DNA of 58,958 bases, from positions 1 through 58,958 of the forward strand of contig DYCR01000009.1 of assembly GCA_019418025.1 (NCBI GenBank). The letters are read 5' to 3'. The translations under genes were made by a program, and so were the position numbers. This DNA comes from Clostridiales bacterium. GTDB taxonomy: Bacteria > Bacillota > Clostridia > Oscillospirales > Oscillospiraceae. The first letter of the stretch is position 1. Each line of letters starts with the position of its first letter. Under the pieces are notes generated by a model. It saw only the letters and a program-made list of their open reading frames with translations. It was not told where the DNA came from and did no database searches. Positions 43,115 through 51,375 of this stretch are shown here, in pieces.

Positions 43115-44230
43115 TCAGAGCGCCTTGACTGCGGCGGTAAATTCATCCTTGGTCATACCCTGAAAGCCCATTTTCTCCAGTGTTCGTCCGGTGGTAAAAT
43201 AATCGGTATCATTATACGCAGAGGCAATGTGGATGCACGATTCCACAATAGGCACCCGAATGCCGCACATTTTCGCCAGCTCGTAGCAGGGCACCAACAG
43301 ATAGGCAACATCCTCTGTGACATATCGGGACTTGGAGCTGTTGGGTGCATTGTTGATCTTCCCATGGGTGGTGGATGCTCGGTTGAATTCGTGGACGGTG
43401 GCATAGTCGCTTGCATAGAGGGCATTCATCGCCTCTAGCTCGGTCCTGAGCTTCATGCCCAGTGCCTCACCCACGGAAAGGCGCTCCAGATCCATCCGAG
43501 CAGCTGCCTTGGCCGTTGCCACGCTGCAGCAGTCCTTATAGTAGTTAAACTCCCCGTTGAAGTTCTCCAGAATACCCATGTTCAACGTCGTCAGCAGAGG
43601 ATGTCCGCCGAAGTTGATGTTTTCAAGGCCTGCGGCGATGGGATTGGGCAGAACCTCCACAGGAATCGGCAGGATATCCTTCAGTTTCTGAGCTGCATCC
43701 TCCTTGGTCATCCCCGACTCCATAATGCTCAGGGGCAGAAATTCCTTCAAACCCATGATGGTGATGACACCTGGGCTGACGATCCGGCAGGCCCAGGGGA
43801 TGGAGATCGCATCTGCAAAGGTGATCTTCAGCTCCCCCTTGCCGTTGTCTCTCAGCATCTTCTTCAGGACCAGTCCGCCATAGTTGCCCGGCATCAGCAG
43901 GACAAGCTGACCGTCCTTCAGATGGGGCATCATGGATGTAAACAGTGGCTCCTGAGCAAAGGACGGAGCAACCATAACAAAAATATCCGCAAAGGCCATC
44001 GCCTCCTCGATATCACTGGTTGCAAGCTCGATCTTGGAAAAGCCCGGGAAGCACATCTGGCAGCCATGCTCCTCAGCCAGTGCCTCAATGCCGCCGGAGC
44101 TTCTGATCGCCTTGATCTGGGTGTCGAATTTGGGGTCGTCATATATGCAGACGCTGTGCCCCAGCTTTGCAAAATGATATGCCGCAGTGACACCGCCGTT
44201 TCCGGCACCGATAACTGTTACTTTACTCAT
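43115..44230 (-). CDS. NAD/NADP octopine/nopaline dehydrogenase family protein
   Basis: A 371-residue oxidoreductase. The N-terminal Rossmann domain has GAGNGGVTAAYHFAKLGHSV (GxGxxG/A) and VMVAPSFAQEPLF; the C-terminal helical domain has NPIAAGLENINFGGHPLLTT, with the Asn and His typical of the ODH catalytic region, then a region around YYKDCCSVATAKAAA. The family reductively joins an amino acid and a keto acid, or splits such opines; some members act on other substrates. It is the second gene behind a YfcC-family transporter, 33 bases downstream, which suggests that the transported compound is its substrate or product. Confidence 0.9.
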   Translation of the reverse strand: MSKVTVIGAGNGGVTAAYHFAKLGHSVCIYDDPKFDTQIKAIRSSGGIEALAEEHGCQMCFPGFSKIELATSDIEEAMAFADIFVMVAPSFAQEPLFTSMMPHLKDGQLVLLMPGNYGGLVLKKMLRDNGKGELKITFADAISIPWACRIVSPGVITIMGLKEFLPLSIMESGMTKEDAAQKLKDILPIPVEVLPNPIAAGLENINFGGHPLLTTLNMGILENFNGEFNYYKDCCSVATAKAAARMDLERLSVGEALGMKLRTELEAMNALYASDYATVHEFNRASTTHGKINNAPNSSKSRYVTEDVAYLLVPCYELAKMCGIRVPIVESCIHIASAYNDTDYFTTGRTLEKMGFQGMTKDEFTAAVKAL

Positions 44231-44263
44231 AATTGATCTCCTCCTAAAAATAATGTGGTCTAT

Positions 44264-45736
44264 TTACAGAAAAATGCTTCCCAGTGTCAGGATGGTGGAT
44301 GTAAGGATGATGATGCCGACAAAATACGGCATGATATGCTTGACCCACCGCCCATAGGGGATGTTGGTCAGTGCCAGTGCGCCGATCAGGACGGCTTGGG
44401 TGGGTGAGATGAAGTTCATGGTCTCAGAGCCTGCCTGACACGCCATGACAACAAACTCTCTGCCGATGCCGATAAAATCCGACAGCGGTGCAAGGATGGG
44501 GATGGTCGCGGTCTGAAGTCCGGAAGATGACGGAATCAGCAGCGACAGGGGGATATACAGCAGATAGGCAATGGCAGGAAACACCTCCGCCTTCAAGTGA
44601 GACAGCAGCTGCTCGCCCGCATGAAGCACCGTGTCGATGATCAGGCCGTCCTTCATCACAACAGACAGGCCCTTTGCTACGCCGAGAATCAGCGCAACGC
44701 TGAGGATATCCTTTGCCCCGGCAACAAACAGATCCACGATCTTCTTTTCGTTGTAGCGGTACAGCTTCCCGATCACGATCGCGCCTGCAAAAAACAGCAT
44801 GGTCATCTCCGTGAAATACCAGTCGCCCAGTGGGAGGCTGTGTCCGATCACCGCCCCCAGAACAGGGACATCCATCAGAAAATTATGAATATTCTGAAAG
44901 ATTTGAATATTAAACTTGCTACTCCATGGAATAATTGCTAAAATCATGATCAGGAACATCACGCCGAAAACCGTGATGACCGCCTTGCGCCTGCCGTCGA
45001 ACTCCGGCGCATGCTCCGAAACATCCTTCTGGAAGGGTGCATCGGTGATCTGCCTGAGGTCGTAGACAATGGACTTGGTGGGGTCCCTGCGGACCTTCTC
45101 GGCATAGCGCATCACAAAGAAGATGCTGAATGCAAGGGCCGCCGCAAATAAGATCACACGGCTGACGATACCGTCGCCCAAGGAGATCCCCGCCAGATTG
45201 GAGCCGATGCCCACGGAAAACGGGTTGATGATGCCGCCCAGAATGCCGGCTCCGGCACCCAGAAACACCACCATGACGCCCGTGACCACATCATAGCCCG
45301 CCGCCAGAAGGATGGGCAGGATGATGGGATAAAAGGCGATGGTCTCCTCTGCCATGCCGTAGGTGGTGCCGCCGATGGCACAGATGGTCATCAGGATGGG
45401 GATCATAATCTTTTCCCGTCCCTTCAGCCGGACCACCACCTTGGAAAGGGCCGCATCAATGGCCTTCGTTTCAAAAAGGACACCAAGGCAGCCGCCCAGC
45501 ACCAGCACGAACAGTGCAATGTCGATGGCCTGCCGGAAGCCCTCCACCGGAGCATGCAGGATATCCCACAAGCCCTGCGGATTCGCCTCCACCGTGTGAT
45601 AGGTCCCCGACACCGGAGCTGCGTCCACGTATTCATACTGTCCGGCAGGGATGATAAAGGTGAGCAAAGCCACAACAGCAGTCAATATCAGGAGCGTCGT
45701 AAATGATGTCGGCATCTTGAATGTTTTCTTTTTCAT
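44264..45736 (-). CDS. YfcC-family membrane transporter
   Basis: A 490-residue transporter with about 12-13 membrane segments. The start (MPTSFTTLLILTAVVALLTF continuing into IIPAGQYEY) and the segment ICAIGGTTYGMAEETIAFYP with the following LPILLAAGYD are the YfcC/DcuC-type signatures; PSSSGLQTATIPILAPLSDF and the closing SPTQAVLIGALALTNIPYGR are the second repeat. Relatives carry basic amino acids, peptides or dicarboxylates. It is divergently placed from the two-component system at 45871 and precedes the opine-dehydrogenase-like gene. GGGGAGGT precedes the ATG. Confidence 0.92.
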   Translation of the reverse strand: MKKKTFKMPTSFTTLLILTAVVALLTFIIPAGQYEYVDAAPVSGTYHTVEANPQGLWDILHAPVEGFRQAIDIALFVLVLGGCLGVLFETKAIDAALSKVVVRLKGREKIMIPILMTICAIGGTTYGMAEETIAFYPIILPILLAAGYDVVTGVMVVFLGAGAGILGGIINPFSVGIGSNLAGISLGDGIVSRVILFAAALAFSIFFVMRYAEKVRRDPTKSIVYDLRQITDAPFQKDVSEHAPEFDGRRKAVITVFGVMFLIMILAIIPWSSKFNIQIFQNIHNFLMDVPVLGAVIGHSLPLGDWYFTEMTMLFFAGAIVIGKLYRYNEKKIVDLFVAGAKDILSVALILGVAKGLSVVMKDGLIIDTVLHAGEQLLSHLKAEVFPAIAYLLYIPLSLLIPSSSGLQTATIPILAPLSDFIGIGREFVVMACQAGSETMNFISPTQAVLIGALALTNIPYGRWVKHIMPYFVGIIILTSTILTLGSIFL

Positions 45737-45870
45737 GGTTACCTCCCCTTTCTTGTTGTAATAGTAACCAAAAACTATGTTAGAAAAATCAACCTCTTAT
45801 AGCAGAATAAATAGAATCGTGTTAAAATGTATAATACGATCACTCTGATACAGAAAGGTCCGTGATACAT

Positions 45871-46533
45871 ATGAACCGCATATGCCTTGTTGAGGACGAG
45901 GCTGATCTGAGCCAAATGCTGAAACTCTATCTGGAAAAGGCCGATTATACGGTCTGCTCCTGCGCCACGCTGATGGAAGCCCGCCGGCATCTGGATGATT
46001 CCATCCCCCTTTGGGTCATTGATATCATGCTTCCGGACGGAAACGGACTGGAGCTGCTGAAGGAGATCAAGCAGAAAAACCCCCACACGTCGGTCATCAT
46101 CATCTCCGCCAAGGGGGATCGGTTTGATCGGGTGGCCGGCTTTGAGATCGGCTGCGACGACTATATCTGCAAGCCCTTTCTTCCGGCCGAGCTGGTCTTT
46201 CGCGCCGATCGGATCTACAAGCACCTGATCGGCAAGAATCCGTCAGGCGACTGCATCGAGATCGGAGGATATGCCATCGATCTGTCCAAGCGCATCGTAT
46301 CTGAAAACGGCCAGCGGATCGACATCACCAGCAGGGAACTGGACGTTGTCCTCTTTTTTATCCAGAACGAGGGACAGGCCGTTTCCAGAGAGCAGCTGCT
46401 CACCTCCGTCTGGGGGCATGATTATTTCGGAAACGACCGCGTCGTGGACAACTACGTGAAAAACATCCGAAAAAAGCTGCCTGATTTGGAGATCGAAACC
46501 ATTTACGGCTACGGTTACAGGTACAACTCATGA
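45871..46533 (+). CDS. Response regulator, OmpR/PhoB family
   Basis: A 220-residue regulator. The receiver domain (about 1-115) has the acidic pocket VEDEAD, phospho-acceptor D51 in VIDIMLPDGNG, IIISAKG with the conserved Ser, and K101 in CKPF. The DNA-binding winged helix (about 125-220) ends with VVDNYVKNIRKKLPDLEIET and IYGYGYRY. The ATG at 45871 is likelier than the GTG at 45862. A plus-strand TATAAT occurs at 45831-45836 with a poor -35, perhaps needing an activator. It overlaps the kinase gene by four bases. Confidence 0.95.
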   Translation: MNRICLVEDEADLSQMLKLYLEKADYTVCSCATLMEARRHLDDSIPLWVIDIMLPDGNGLELLKEIKQKNPHTSVIIISAKGDRFDRVAGFEIGCDDYICKPFLPAELVFRADRIYKHLIGKNPSGDCIEIGGYAIDLSKRIVSENGQRIDITSRELDVVLFFIQNEGQAVSREQLLTSVWGHDYFGNDRVVDNYVKNIRKKLPDLEIETIYGYGYRYNS

Positions 46534-47867
46534 AAAAAGGAAAAATCCAGCTCAGGACCCGTCTCATCTGGGGGACGGTCATCTTCACCCTGCTGATCAC
46601 CCTGCTCTCCATGGGCGTGGTGTACTATTGGTCGTTTTATCATTTCGGCACCATTTTCGAGGATCGGGTCATCGATGAATACATCCTGCGCCAAAAGCAG
46701 GAGCTGGGCGTGGAAAATGAGTGGATTCTCGGCATCAGCACCCACAGCATCGACGTTGTCCGCCAGATCCACGGAGACGTGACGGCGGAGGTCATCGAGG
46801 ACAGGGCAGAAAAGCAGGAGGAGCTTTCCAAGCTGTATCGGGAGACCATCGACGGCAAGCATCTGATGTACACCATCCGTCTGGACACCAAAAACGGCGA
46901 GACGATATACGAATACTCCATCATCAAGGATATCTATTGGGAGATCTTCCCCAAGATCGCTGCCGGATTTTTATTCTTCTCTCTGATCCTCGTGGCCCTC
47001 TCCATCTGCTACACGCAGTATGTCAGCAAGGGCGTGTCTCTGGATATCCACCGCCTGCGGGCCTACACCAAGCGGATCGCCCGGGGAAAAGAGGTTGGTC
47101 AGATTGAGATATGTACCTATGACCCGGAGCTTCAGGCATTGGTGTCTGACCTGCGGATCATGAAGGACACCATCGCCAACGACAACGCCATGCGCCAAAC
47201 CACCCTGCAATATATCTCCCATGAGATGAAAACCCCCATCATGATCATCGAGGGCTATGCCACCTCGGCAAAGGATGAAATCTATCCCAAGGGGGATCTG
47301 GAGTCCACACTGGACACCATCCTCACCCAGACCGAGCGCATGCGCCAGAAGGTCACTGATCTGCTGACCATCGTGCGTCTGGAGGGCTCTGCCGAGATGG
47401 ATCAGACCCAGAGCCTCTGCGCAAGGAGCTGCATCCAGGAGGTGTTTTCCCTGCTTGCAGGCAGCGGCACAGAAAAACGGTATTTCATCCACGTTGATCC
47501 GAGGCTTTATCTGCGCGGGAACGAGGAGAGCTTCAAGATCCTGTTTGAAAACCTCATCTCCAATCAGCTCAAATACGCAAAGACCATGTTCTCCATCTCC
47601 GAAAAGATCCACGACGGCATGCTCACCCTCTACTTCTATAATGACGGCCCCGTCATCAGCCCCGAGATTCGGGAGCGGATCTTCCAGCCCTTTGTCAAGG
47701 GCTACAACGGCAGCACCGGTCTGGGGCTGTCCATCTGCCGCACCATCCTGCGTCAGCTCAGCGGTGACATCCGTCTGGCCGAGACAAAAAAAGGCACCAT
47801 GTTTATTGTGGAGATCCCCCAAACCCACTGGAGCCTGCAATCGGAGCCCCTGCCGCCCCATGCCTGA
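46530..47867 (+). CDS. Sensor histidine kinase
   Basis: A 445-residue kinase. Membrane segment 1 about 12-34, an extracytoplasmic sensor of about 105 residues (35-140), segment 2 about 142-163, a HAMP-like linker, then the dimerisation domain with phospho-acceptor H231 in YISHEMKTPIMII, and the ATPase domain (N box NLISNQLKYAKT, a G1 region where DDGxG is YNDGPVI, F box IFQPFVKG, G2 GSTGLGLSICRTIL). The sensor loop has no recognised domain. ATGA overlap with the regulator. The divergent transporter-dehydrogenase pair is the natural target. Confidence 0.95.
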   Translation: MKKGKIQLRTRLIWGTVIFTLLITLLSMGVVYYWSFYHFGTIFEDRVIDEYILRQKQELGVENEWILGISTHSIDVVRQIHGDVTAEVIEDRAEKQEELSKLYRETIDGKHLMYTIRLDTKNGETIYEYSIIKDIYWEIFPKIAAGFLFFSLILVALSICYTQYVSKGVSLDIHRLRAYTKRIARGKEVGQIEICTYDPELQALVSDLRIMKDTIANDNAMRQTTLQYISHEMKTPIMIIEGYATSAKDEIYPKGDLESTLDTILTQTERMRQKVTDLLTIVRLEGSAEMDQTQSLCARSCIQEVFSLLAGSGTEKRYFIHVDPRLYLRGNEESFKILFENLISNQLKYAKTMFSISEKIHDGMLTLYFYNDGPVISPEIRERIFQPFVKGYNGSTGLGLSICRTILRQLSGDIRLAETKKGTMFIVEIPQTHWSLQSEPLPPHA

Positions 47868-47869
47868 CA

Positions 47870-47907
47870 AAGCCCCCTGCCCGACGTTTTTTCGGACAAG
47901 GGGGCTT
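47870..47907 (+). terminator. Terminator after the two-component system
   Basis: AAGCCCCCTG pairs with CAAGGGGGCTT around an inner CCGA/TCGG stem. Confidence 0.75.
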
Positions 47908-47926
47908 ATAAAATCCCCTTTTCTAC

Positions 47927-47955
47927 TTGACAAGCCCCTAAAAAAACCATATAAT
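47927..47955 (+). promoter_or_regulatory. Consensus promoter of queT
   Basis: TTGACA (47927-47932), 17 bases, TATAAT (47950-47955): a perfect sigma-A promoter. Confidence 0.9.
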
Positions 47956-47974
47956 GATTCACGCAAATTGAATC

Positions 47975-48068
47975 GGACAGTTCGTAACCATCCTGTCGGT
48001 AAACAAAACTAGGATTTGCTCGCTCAGGCGGGTGTGGATGGGTGCATTTTTGCGCCCGTTTTTTGTTT
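47975..48068 (+). promoter_or_regulatory. preQ1-I riboswitch with terminator, upstream of queT
   Basis: The aptamer is 47975-48015: P1 GACAG/CTGTC, loop with TTCGTAACC, and the A-rich tail AAACAAAACTAGGAT, whose GGAT can pair with ATCC to form the H-type pseudoknot. This matches the class I preQ1 consensus. The terminator GGGTGC-N6-GCGCCC with a T run is 48040-48066. CCATCC (47988-47993) can alternatively pair with GGATGG (48036-48041), giving an antiterminator when no ligand is bound. PreQ1 would thus switch queT off. Confidence 0.88.
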
Positions 48069-48115
48069 TATGGGGGTGGTGTCATGCTGCCCTTTTTTAC
48101 TTAGGAGTGAAAACC

Positions 48116-48637
48116 ATGACAAAAAACACCAAAAACATCACCCGAGGGGCGATCATTGCCGCAATGTACTTCACCCTCACCCATTTGCAGAACCTGCTGC
48201 TACCCGGCTCCACCACATGGGCCATCCAGTGCCGGATCTCCGAGGCTCTGTGCGTGCTGGCCTTCTTCAGCCCCTCTGCCATCGCCGGTCTGACCGTTGG
48301 CTGCCTGCTGTTTAACCTCAGCTACGCCGGCGCCCTGCCTCTGGACCCCATCGTCGGAAGCCTTGCCACCCTGCTTGCGACCTACGTCATGTGGAAAACC
48401 CGCAACATCAAGATGTTCGGTCTGCCTGTTCTGGGTCTGATCATGCCCGCCATCTTCAACGCCGTACTGGTCGGCTGGGAGCTGACCGTGTATCTGGGCG
48501 ACACCGGCTTTACCATGGCAGCCTTCTGGATCAACGCCCTCTATGTGGCTCTGGGTGAGCTGATCGTTCTGCTGCTGCTCGGCAGCCTGCTGTACTACGC
48601 CCTGATCCGCCGGGACCTGTACAAGAAGCTCCTGTGA
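48116..48637 (+). CDS. queT: QueT-family queuosine precursor transporter
   Basis: The substrate-binding membrane component (S component) of an ECF transporter for preQ1 or another queuosine precursor. The 173-residue protein has about six membrane segments and the QueT signature: RGAIIAAMYFTLTHLQNLLL, WAIQCRISEALCVLAFFSPS, GCLLFNLSYAG, DPIVGSLATLLATY. The start at 48116 is supported by AGGAGTG and follows the riboswitch. The ECF energising module must be encoded elsewhere. Confidence 0.95.
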   Translation: MTKNTKNITRGAIIAAMYFTLTHLQNLLLPGSTTWAIQCRISEALCVLAFFSPSAIAGLTVGCLLFNLSYAGALPLDPIVGSLATLLATYVMWKTRNIKMFGLPVLGLIMPAIFNAVLVGWELTVYLGDTGFTMAAFWINALYVALGELIVLLLLGSLLYYALIRRDLYKKLL

Positions 48638-48869
48638 TCCCTTTTCCCCGGATAACGGCCGCCACGGGGCGCATTTCCCGCCGAAAACCCGCCGTTTCCA
48701 CCTGCAAAAATACAGCCGGTGCGGCAGCGATTCCAACCATCCCTTATAAATGCATCTAAATTTAGCCATAAAAAAGCCACAATCAAATTTGCTTTATTGT
48801 GCATTGTTACAAAAACAGCTTTAATCGCTCCTTTTTTATCAAATAAAGCGAATTTGAAAAAAATCGCTC
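48638..48869. other. AT-rich intergenic stretch with an inverted repeat
   Basis: No gene seen. The first 100 bases are GC-rich, then composition turns strongly AT-rich. TCAAATTTGCTTTATT (48783-48798) is complementary to AATAAAGCGAATTTGA (48842-48857) with a single G-U pair, giving a 16-base-pair stem with a 43-base loop just ahead of the secG promoter. Confidence 0.6.
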
Positions 48870-48898
48870 TTGCCATACTATGGTTTTTATGCTATATT
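48870..48898 (+). promoter_or_regulatory. Promoter of secG
   Basis: TTGCCA (48870-48875), 17 bases, TATATT (48893-48898), leaving a leader of about 85 bases that includes the small hairpin CGGATCGAAATCCG. Confidence 0.65.
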
Positions 48899-48991
48899 AA
48901 TGAGGCTAATTTCATTCATTACCCGCAAACGGATCGAAATCCGCTAGGTTTAGCATATTTCTACCGACAGTGCGGAGGGAGGTAACATTCG

Positions 48992-49222
48992 ATGATTGAA
49001 ACCATTCTGACATTTCTGGAAGTCGCTGCCAGCATTGCTCTGATCGTGGTGGTTCTGCTGCAATCCGGTAAAGAGGCCGGTCTGTCCAGCGCGATCGCAG
49101 GCAACTCCGATTCCTACATGAGCAAGAATGCAAAGGGCGGTACCGACCGCATGCTCGCAACCTCCACAAAGTGGATCGCTGCAGTATGGGTGGTTCTGAC
49201 TCTGGCTCTGAGCTTGGTGTGA
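48992..49222 (+). CDS. secG: Preprotein translocase subunit SecG
   Basis: A 76-residue subunit of the SecYEG channel, with two membrane segments (about 3-24 and 56-75) separated by a polar stretch. The first half ends in VVVLLQSGKEAGLSSAIAG, the SecG signature, followed by a Gly/Asn/Lys-rich loop. The ribosome binding site GGAGGGAGG is very strong. Single gene with its own promoter and terminator. Confidence 0.97.
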   Translation: MIETILTFLEVAASIALIVVVLLQSGKEAGLSSAIAGNSDSYMSKNAKGGTDRMLATSTKWIAAVWVVLTLALSLV

Positions 49223-49236
49223 TCTGCCACAAATAA

Positions 49237-49267
49237 ATTCCCTTCCGATCCGGAAGGGATTTTTTTG
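49237..49267 (+). terminator. Intrinsic terminator of secG
   Basis: TCCCTTCCG, ATC, CGGAAGGGA followed by TTTTTTT. Confidence 0.92.
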
Positions 49268-49268
49268 T

Positions 49269-49303
49269 CCCCTTAAAACGGCTCTTCACGCCGTTTTAAG
49301 GGG
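49269..49303. repeat. Perfect 14-base inverted repeat before the topoisomerase promoter
   Basis: CCCCTTAAAACGGC, loop TCTTCAC, GCCGTTTTAAGGGG. It ends seven bases before the -35 of the following operon and has no T tract on the plus strand, so it may be an operator or a second barrier rather than a terminator. Confidence 0.75.
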
Positions 49304-49310
49304 ACGTTCA

Positions 49311-49339
49311 TTGACTTCTACGGAAAAATTGCGTATAAT
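49311..49339 (+). promoter_or_regulatory. Promoter of the topoisomerase operon
   Basis: TTGACT (49311-49316), 17 bases, TATAAT (49334-49339). Confidence 0.8.
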
Positions 49340-49380
49340 ATATTGGAAAAATAATGGTTAATTATGGTAGGTTTGAATTT

Positions 49381-51363
49381 ATGGCTAAAAAAACGCAACA
49401 ATATGGAAACTCCAGCATTTCCATGCTGAAAGGTGAAGAACGCGTTCGGAAACGTCCGGCGGTCATCTTCGGCTCCGATGATCTGGAGGGCTGCAAGCAT
49501 GCAGTGTTCGAGATCCTCTCCAACGCGATCGACGAGGCTCGCGAGGGCCACGGCGACACCGTCATCGTCACACGCTACTCCGACCTCTCCGTGGAGGTGG
49601 AGGATTTCGGCCGAGGCTGCCCCGTGGACTTCAACGAGAAAGAAAACCGCTACAACTGGGAGCTTGTATTCTGCGAAATGTATGCCGGAGGCAAATACGG
49701 CGAAAACGGCGAAAACTACGAATATTCCTTGGGTCTGAACGGTCTGGGCTCCTGCGCCACCCAGTACGCCTCCTCCTTTTTTGATGCCACCATCCATCGG
49801 GACGGCTTCAAATACACCCTGCATTTTGAAAAGGGCCGCAACATCGGCGGTCTGACCAAGGAACCTACCGACCGGAAAAAGACCGGCTCCCGCTTCCACT
49901 GGAAGCCCGATAAAGAGGTTTTCACCGACATCAACATCCCCGCTGACTACTATAAAGATGTCATGCGCCGTCAAGCCGTGGTCAACCCCGGCATCACCTT
50001 CCGCTTCCGCAATCAGGTGGGCAGCAACAGGTTCGAGACGGAGGAATACCGCTATGATGACGGCATCAAGCAGTATCTTGAGGAGATGGCGGGGGACGAC
50101 GCCTTCACCATGCCCGTGTTCTGGGAGACGGAGCGCCGGGGTCGGGATGCAGAAAACCGCCCCGAAATGAAGCTGAAGATCACCGCATCCTTCTGCTTCT
50201 CCAAAAAATTCAGCCACACCGAATTCTACCACAACTCCAGCTGGCTGGAATACGGCGGCAGTCCGGACAAGGCCGTGCGCTCGGCCTTCACCGCGGCCTT
50301 CGACAAATATCTCAAGGACAACAACAAATACACCAAGACCGAGGGCAAGATCCTGTTTCAGGACATTCTGGACTCTCTGGTCATCATCACCAACTGCTTC
50401 TCCACCATTGGCTGCTTTGAAAACCAGACCAAAAAGAGCGTCAACTCCAAATTCACGCAGGAGGCTATGACGGCCTTCCTGAAAGACCAGCTTCAGGTCT
50501 GGTTTTTGGAGAACAAGCAGGATGCCGACAAGGCTGCCGAGCAGATTCTTGTCAACAAGCGGGCAAGAGAATCCGCCGAGAAAACCAAATCCAGTGTCAA
50601 GAAAAAGCTGTCCGGTTCTGTGGATATCGCAAACCGTGTCCAGAAATTCGTGGACTGCCGCAGCCGTGACACCTCCAAGCGCGAGCTGTATATCGTCGAG
50701 GGTGACTCTGCATTGGGCTCTGTCAAGCTGTCCCGTGACTCGGAATTTCAGGGTATCATGCCCATCCGCGGCAAGATCCTCAACTGTCTGAAGGCCGACT
50801 ACCACAAGATCTTCGCCTCCCCCATCATCACGGACCTGATGAAGGTTTTGGGCTGCGGTGTGGAGATCCAAGGCAAGAAGGCAAAGGAGCTTTCCTCCTT
50901 CGATCTTGATAACCTCCGCTGGAGCAAGGTCGTGATCTGTACCGATGCCGACGTGGACGGCTTCCAGATCCGCACACTGGTGCTGACCATGCTCTACCGC
51001 CTCTGCCCCACCCTGATCCGCAACGGCTATGTCTTTATCGCGGAGTCCCCGCTGTTTGAGATCAGCTGCAAGGATCAGACTTGGTTTGCATACAACGAGC
51101 AGGAGAAGGCGGACATCCTGAAAAATCTGGAGGGCAAAAAGATCACCATTCAGCGCTCCAAGGGTCTTGGTGAAAACGACCCGGAGATGATGTGGATGAC
51201 CACCATGAACCCCGAGACCCGCCGGCTCATCAAGGTCATGCCCGAGGATGCCGAGCGCACCGCTCACTATTTTGACATCCTTCTGGGTGACAATCTCCCC
51301 GAGCGTAAAAATTTCATCGCAGAAAACGGCGCCAGATATCTGGAACTGGCTGATATTTCATAA
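49381..51363 (+). CDS. Type IIA topoisomerase subunit B, divergent (GyrB/ParE-like)
   Basis: The ATPase/Toprim subunit of a divergent type IIA topoisomerase, 660 residues. GHKL ATPase: ILSNAIDEA (Asn and Glu for Mg-ATP), EDFGRGCPVDF, the lid YSLGLNGLGSCATQYAS, and the QTK loop in FENQTKKSVNS. Toprim: VEGDSALGSVKLSR (usual form VEGDSAGGSAKQGR), PIRGKILNC, and TDADVDGFQIRTLVLTMLYR with the DxD metal site (usual TDADVDGSHI). Catalytic residues are kept but surrounding signature residues differ. The ATG at 49381 with TAGGT before it is preferred over 49354. It is probably a third topoisomerase beside gyrase and topo IV, which are not in this window. Confidence 0.9.
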   Translation: MAKKTQQYGNSSISMLKGEERVRKRPAVIFGSDDLEGCKHAVFEILSNAIDEAREGHGDTVIVTRYSDLSVEVEDFGRGCPVDFNEKENRYNWELVFCEMYAGGKYGENGENYEYSLGLNGLGSCATQYASSFFDATIHRDGFKYTLHFEKGRNIGGLTKEPTDRKKTGSRFHWKPDKEVFTDINIPADYYKDVMRRQAVVNPGITFRFRNQVGSNRFETEEYRYDDGIKQYLEEMAGDDAFTMPVFWETERRGRDAENRPEMKLKITASFCFSKKFSHTEFYHNSSWLEYGGSPDKAVRSAFTAAFDKYLKDNNKYTKTEGKILFQDILDSLVIITNCFSTIGCFENQTKKSVNSKFTQEAMTAFLKDQLQVWFLENKQDADKAAEQILVNKRARESAEKTKSSVKKKLSGSVDIANRVQKFVDCRSRDTSKRELYIVEGDSALGSVKLSRDSEFQGIMPIRGKILNCLKADYHKIFASPIITDLMKVLGCGVEIQGKKAKELSSFDLDNLRWSKVVICTDADVDGFQIRTLVLTMLYRLCPTLIRNGYVFIAESPLFEISCKDQTWFAYNEQEKADILKNLEGKKITIQRSKGLGENDPEMMWMTTMNPETRRLIKVMPEDAERTAHYFDILLGDNLPERKNFIAENGARYLELADIS

Positions 51364-51375
51364 AGGAAACGGATT

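Noticed and set aside
47962..48068. preQ1-III riboswitch, considered because of the lineage and queT
   Set aside because: The A-rich AAACAAAACTAGG tail and the short P1/P2 pseudoknot match class I, and no large class III extension is needed.
49318..51267. A 649-codon minus-strand frame
   Set aside because: Shadow of topoisomerase subunit B.
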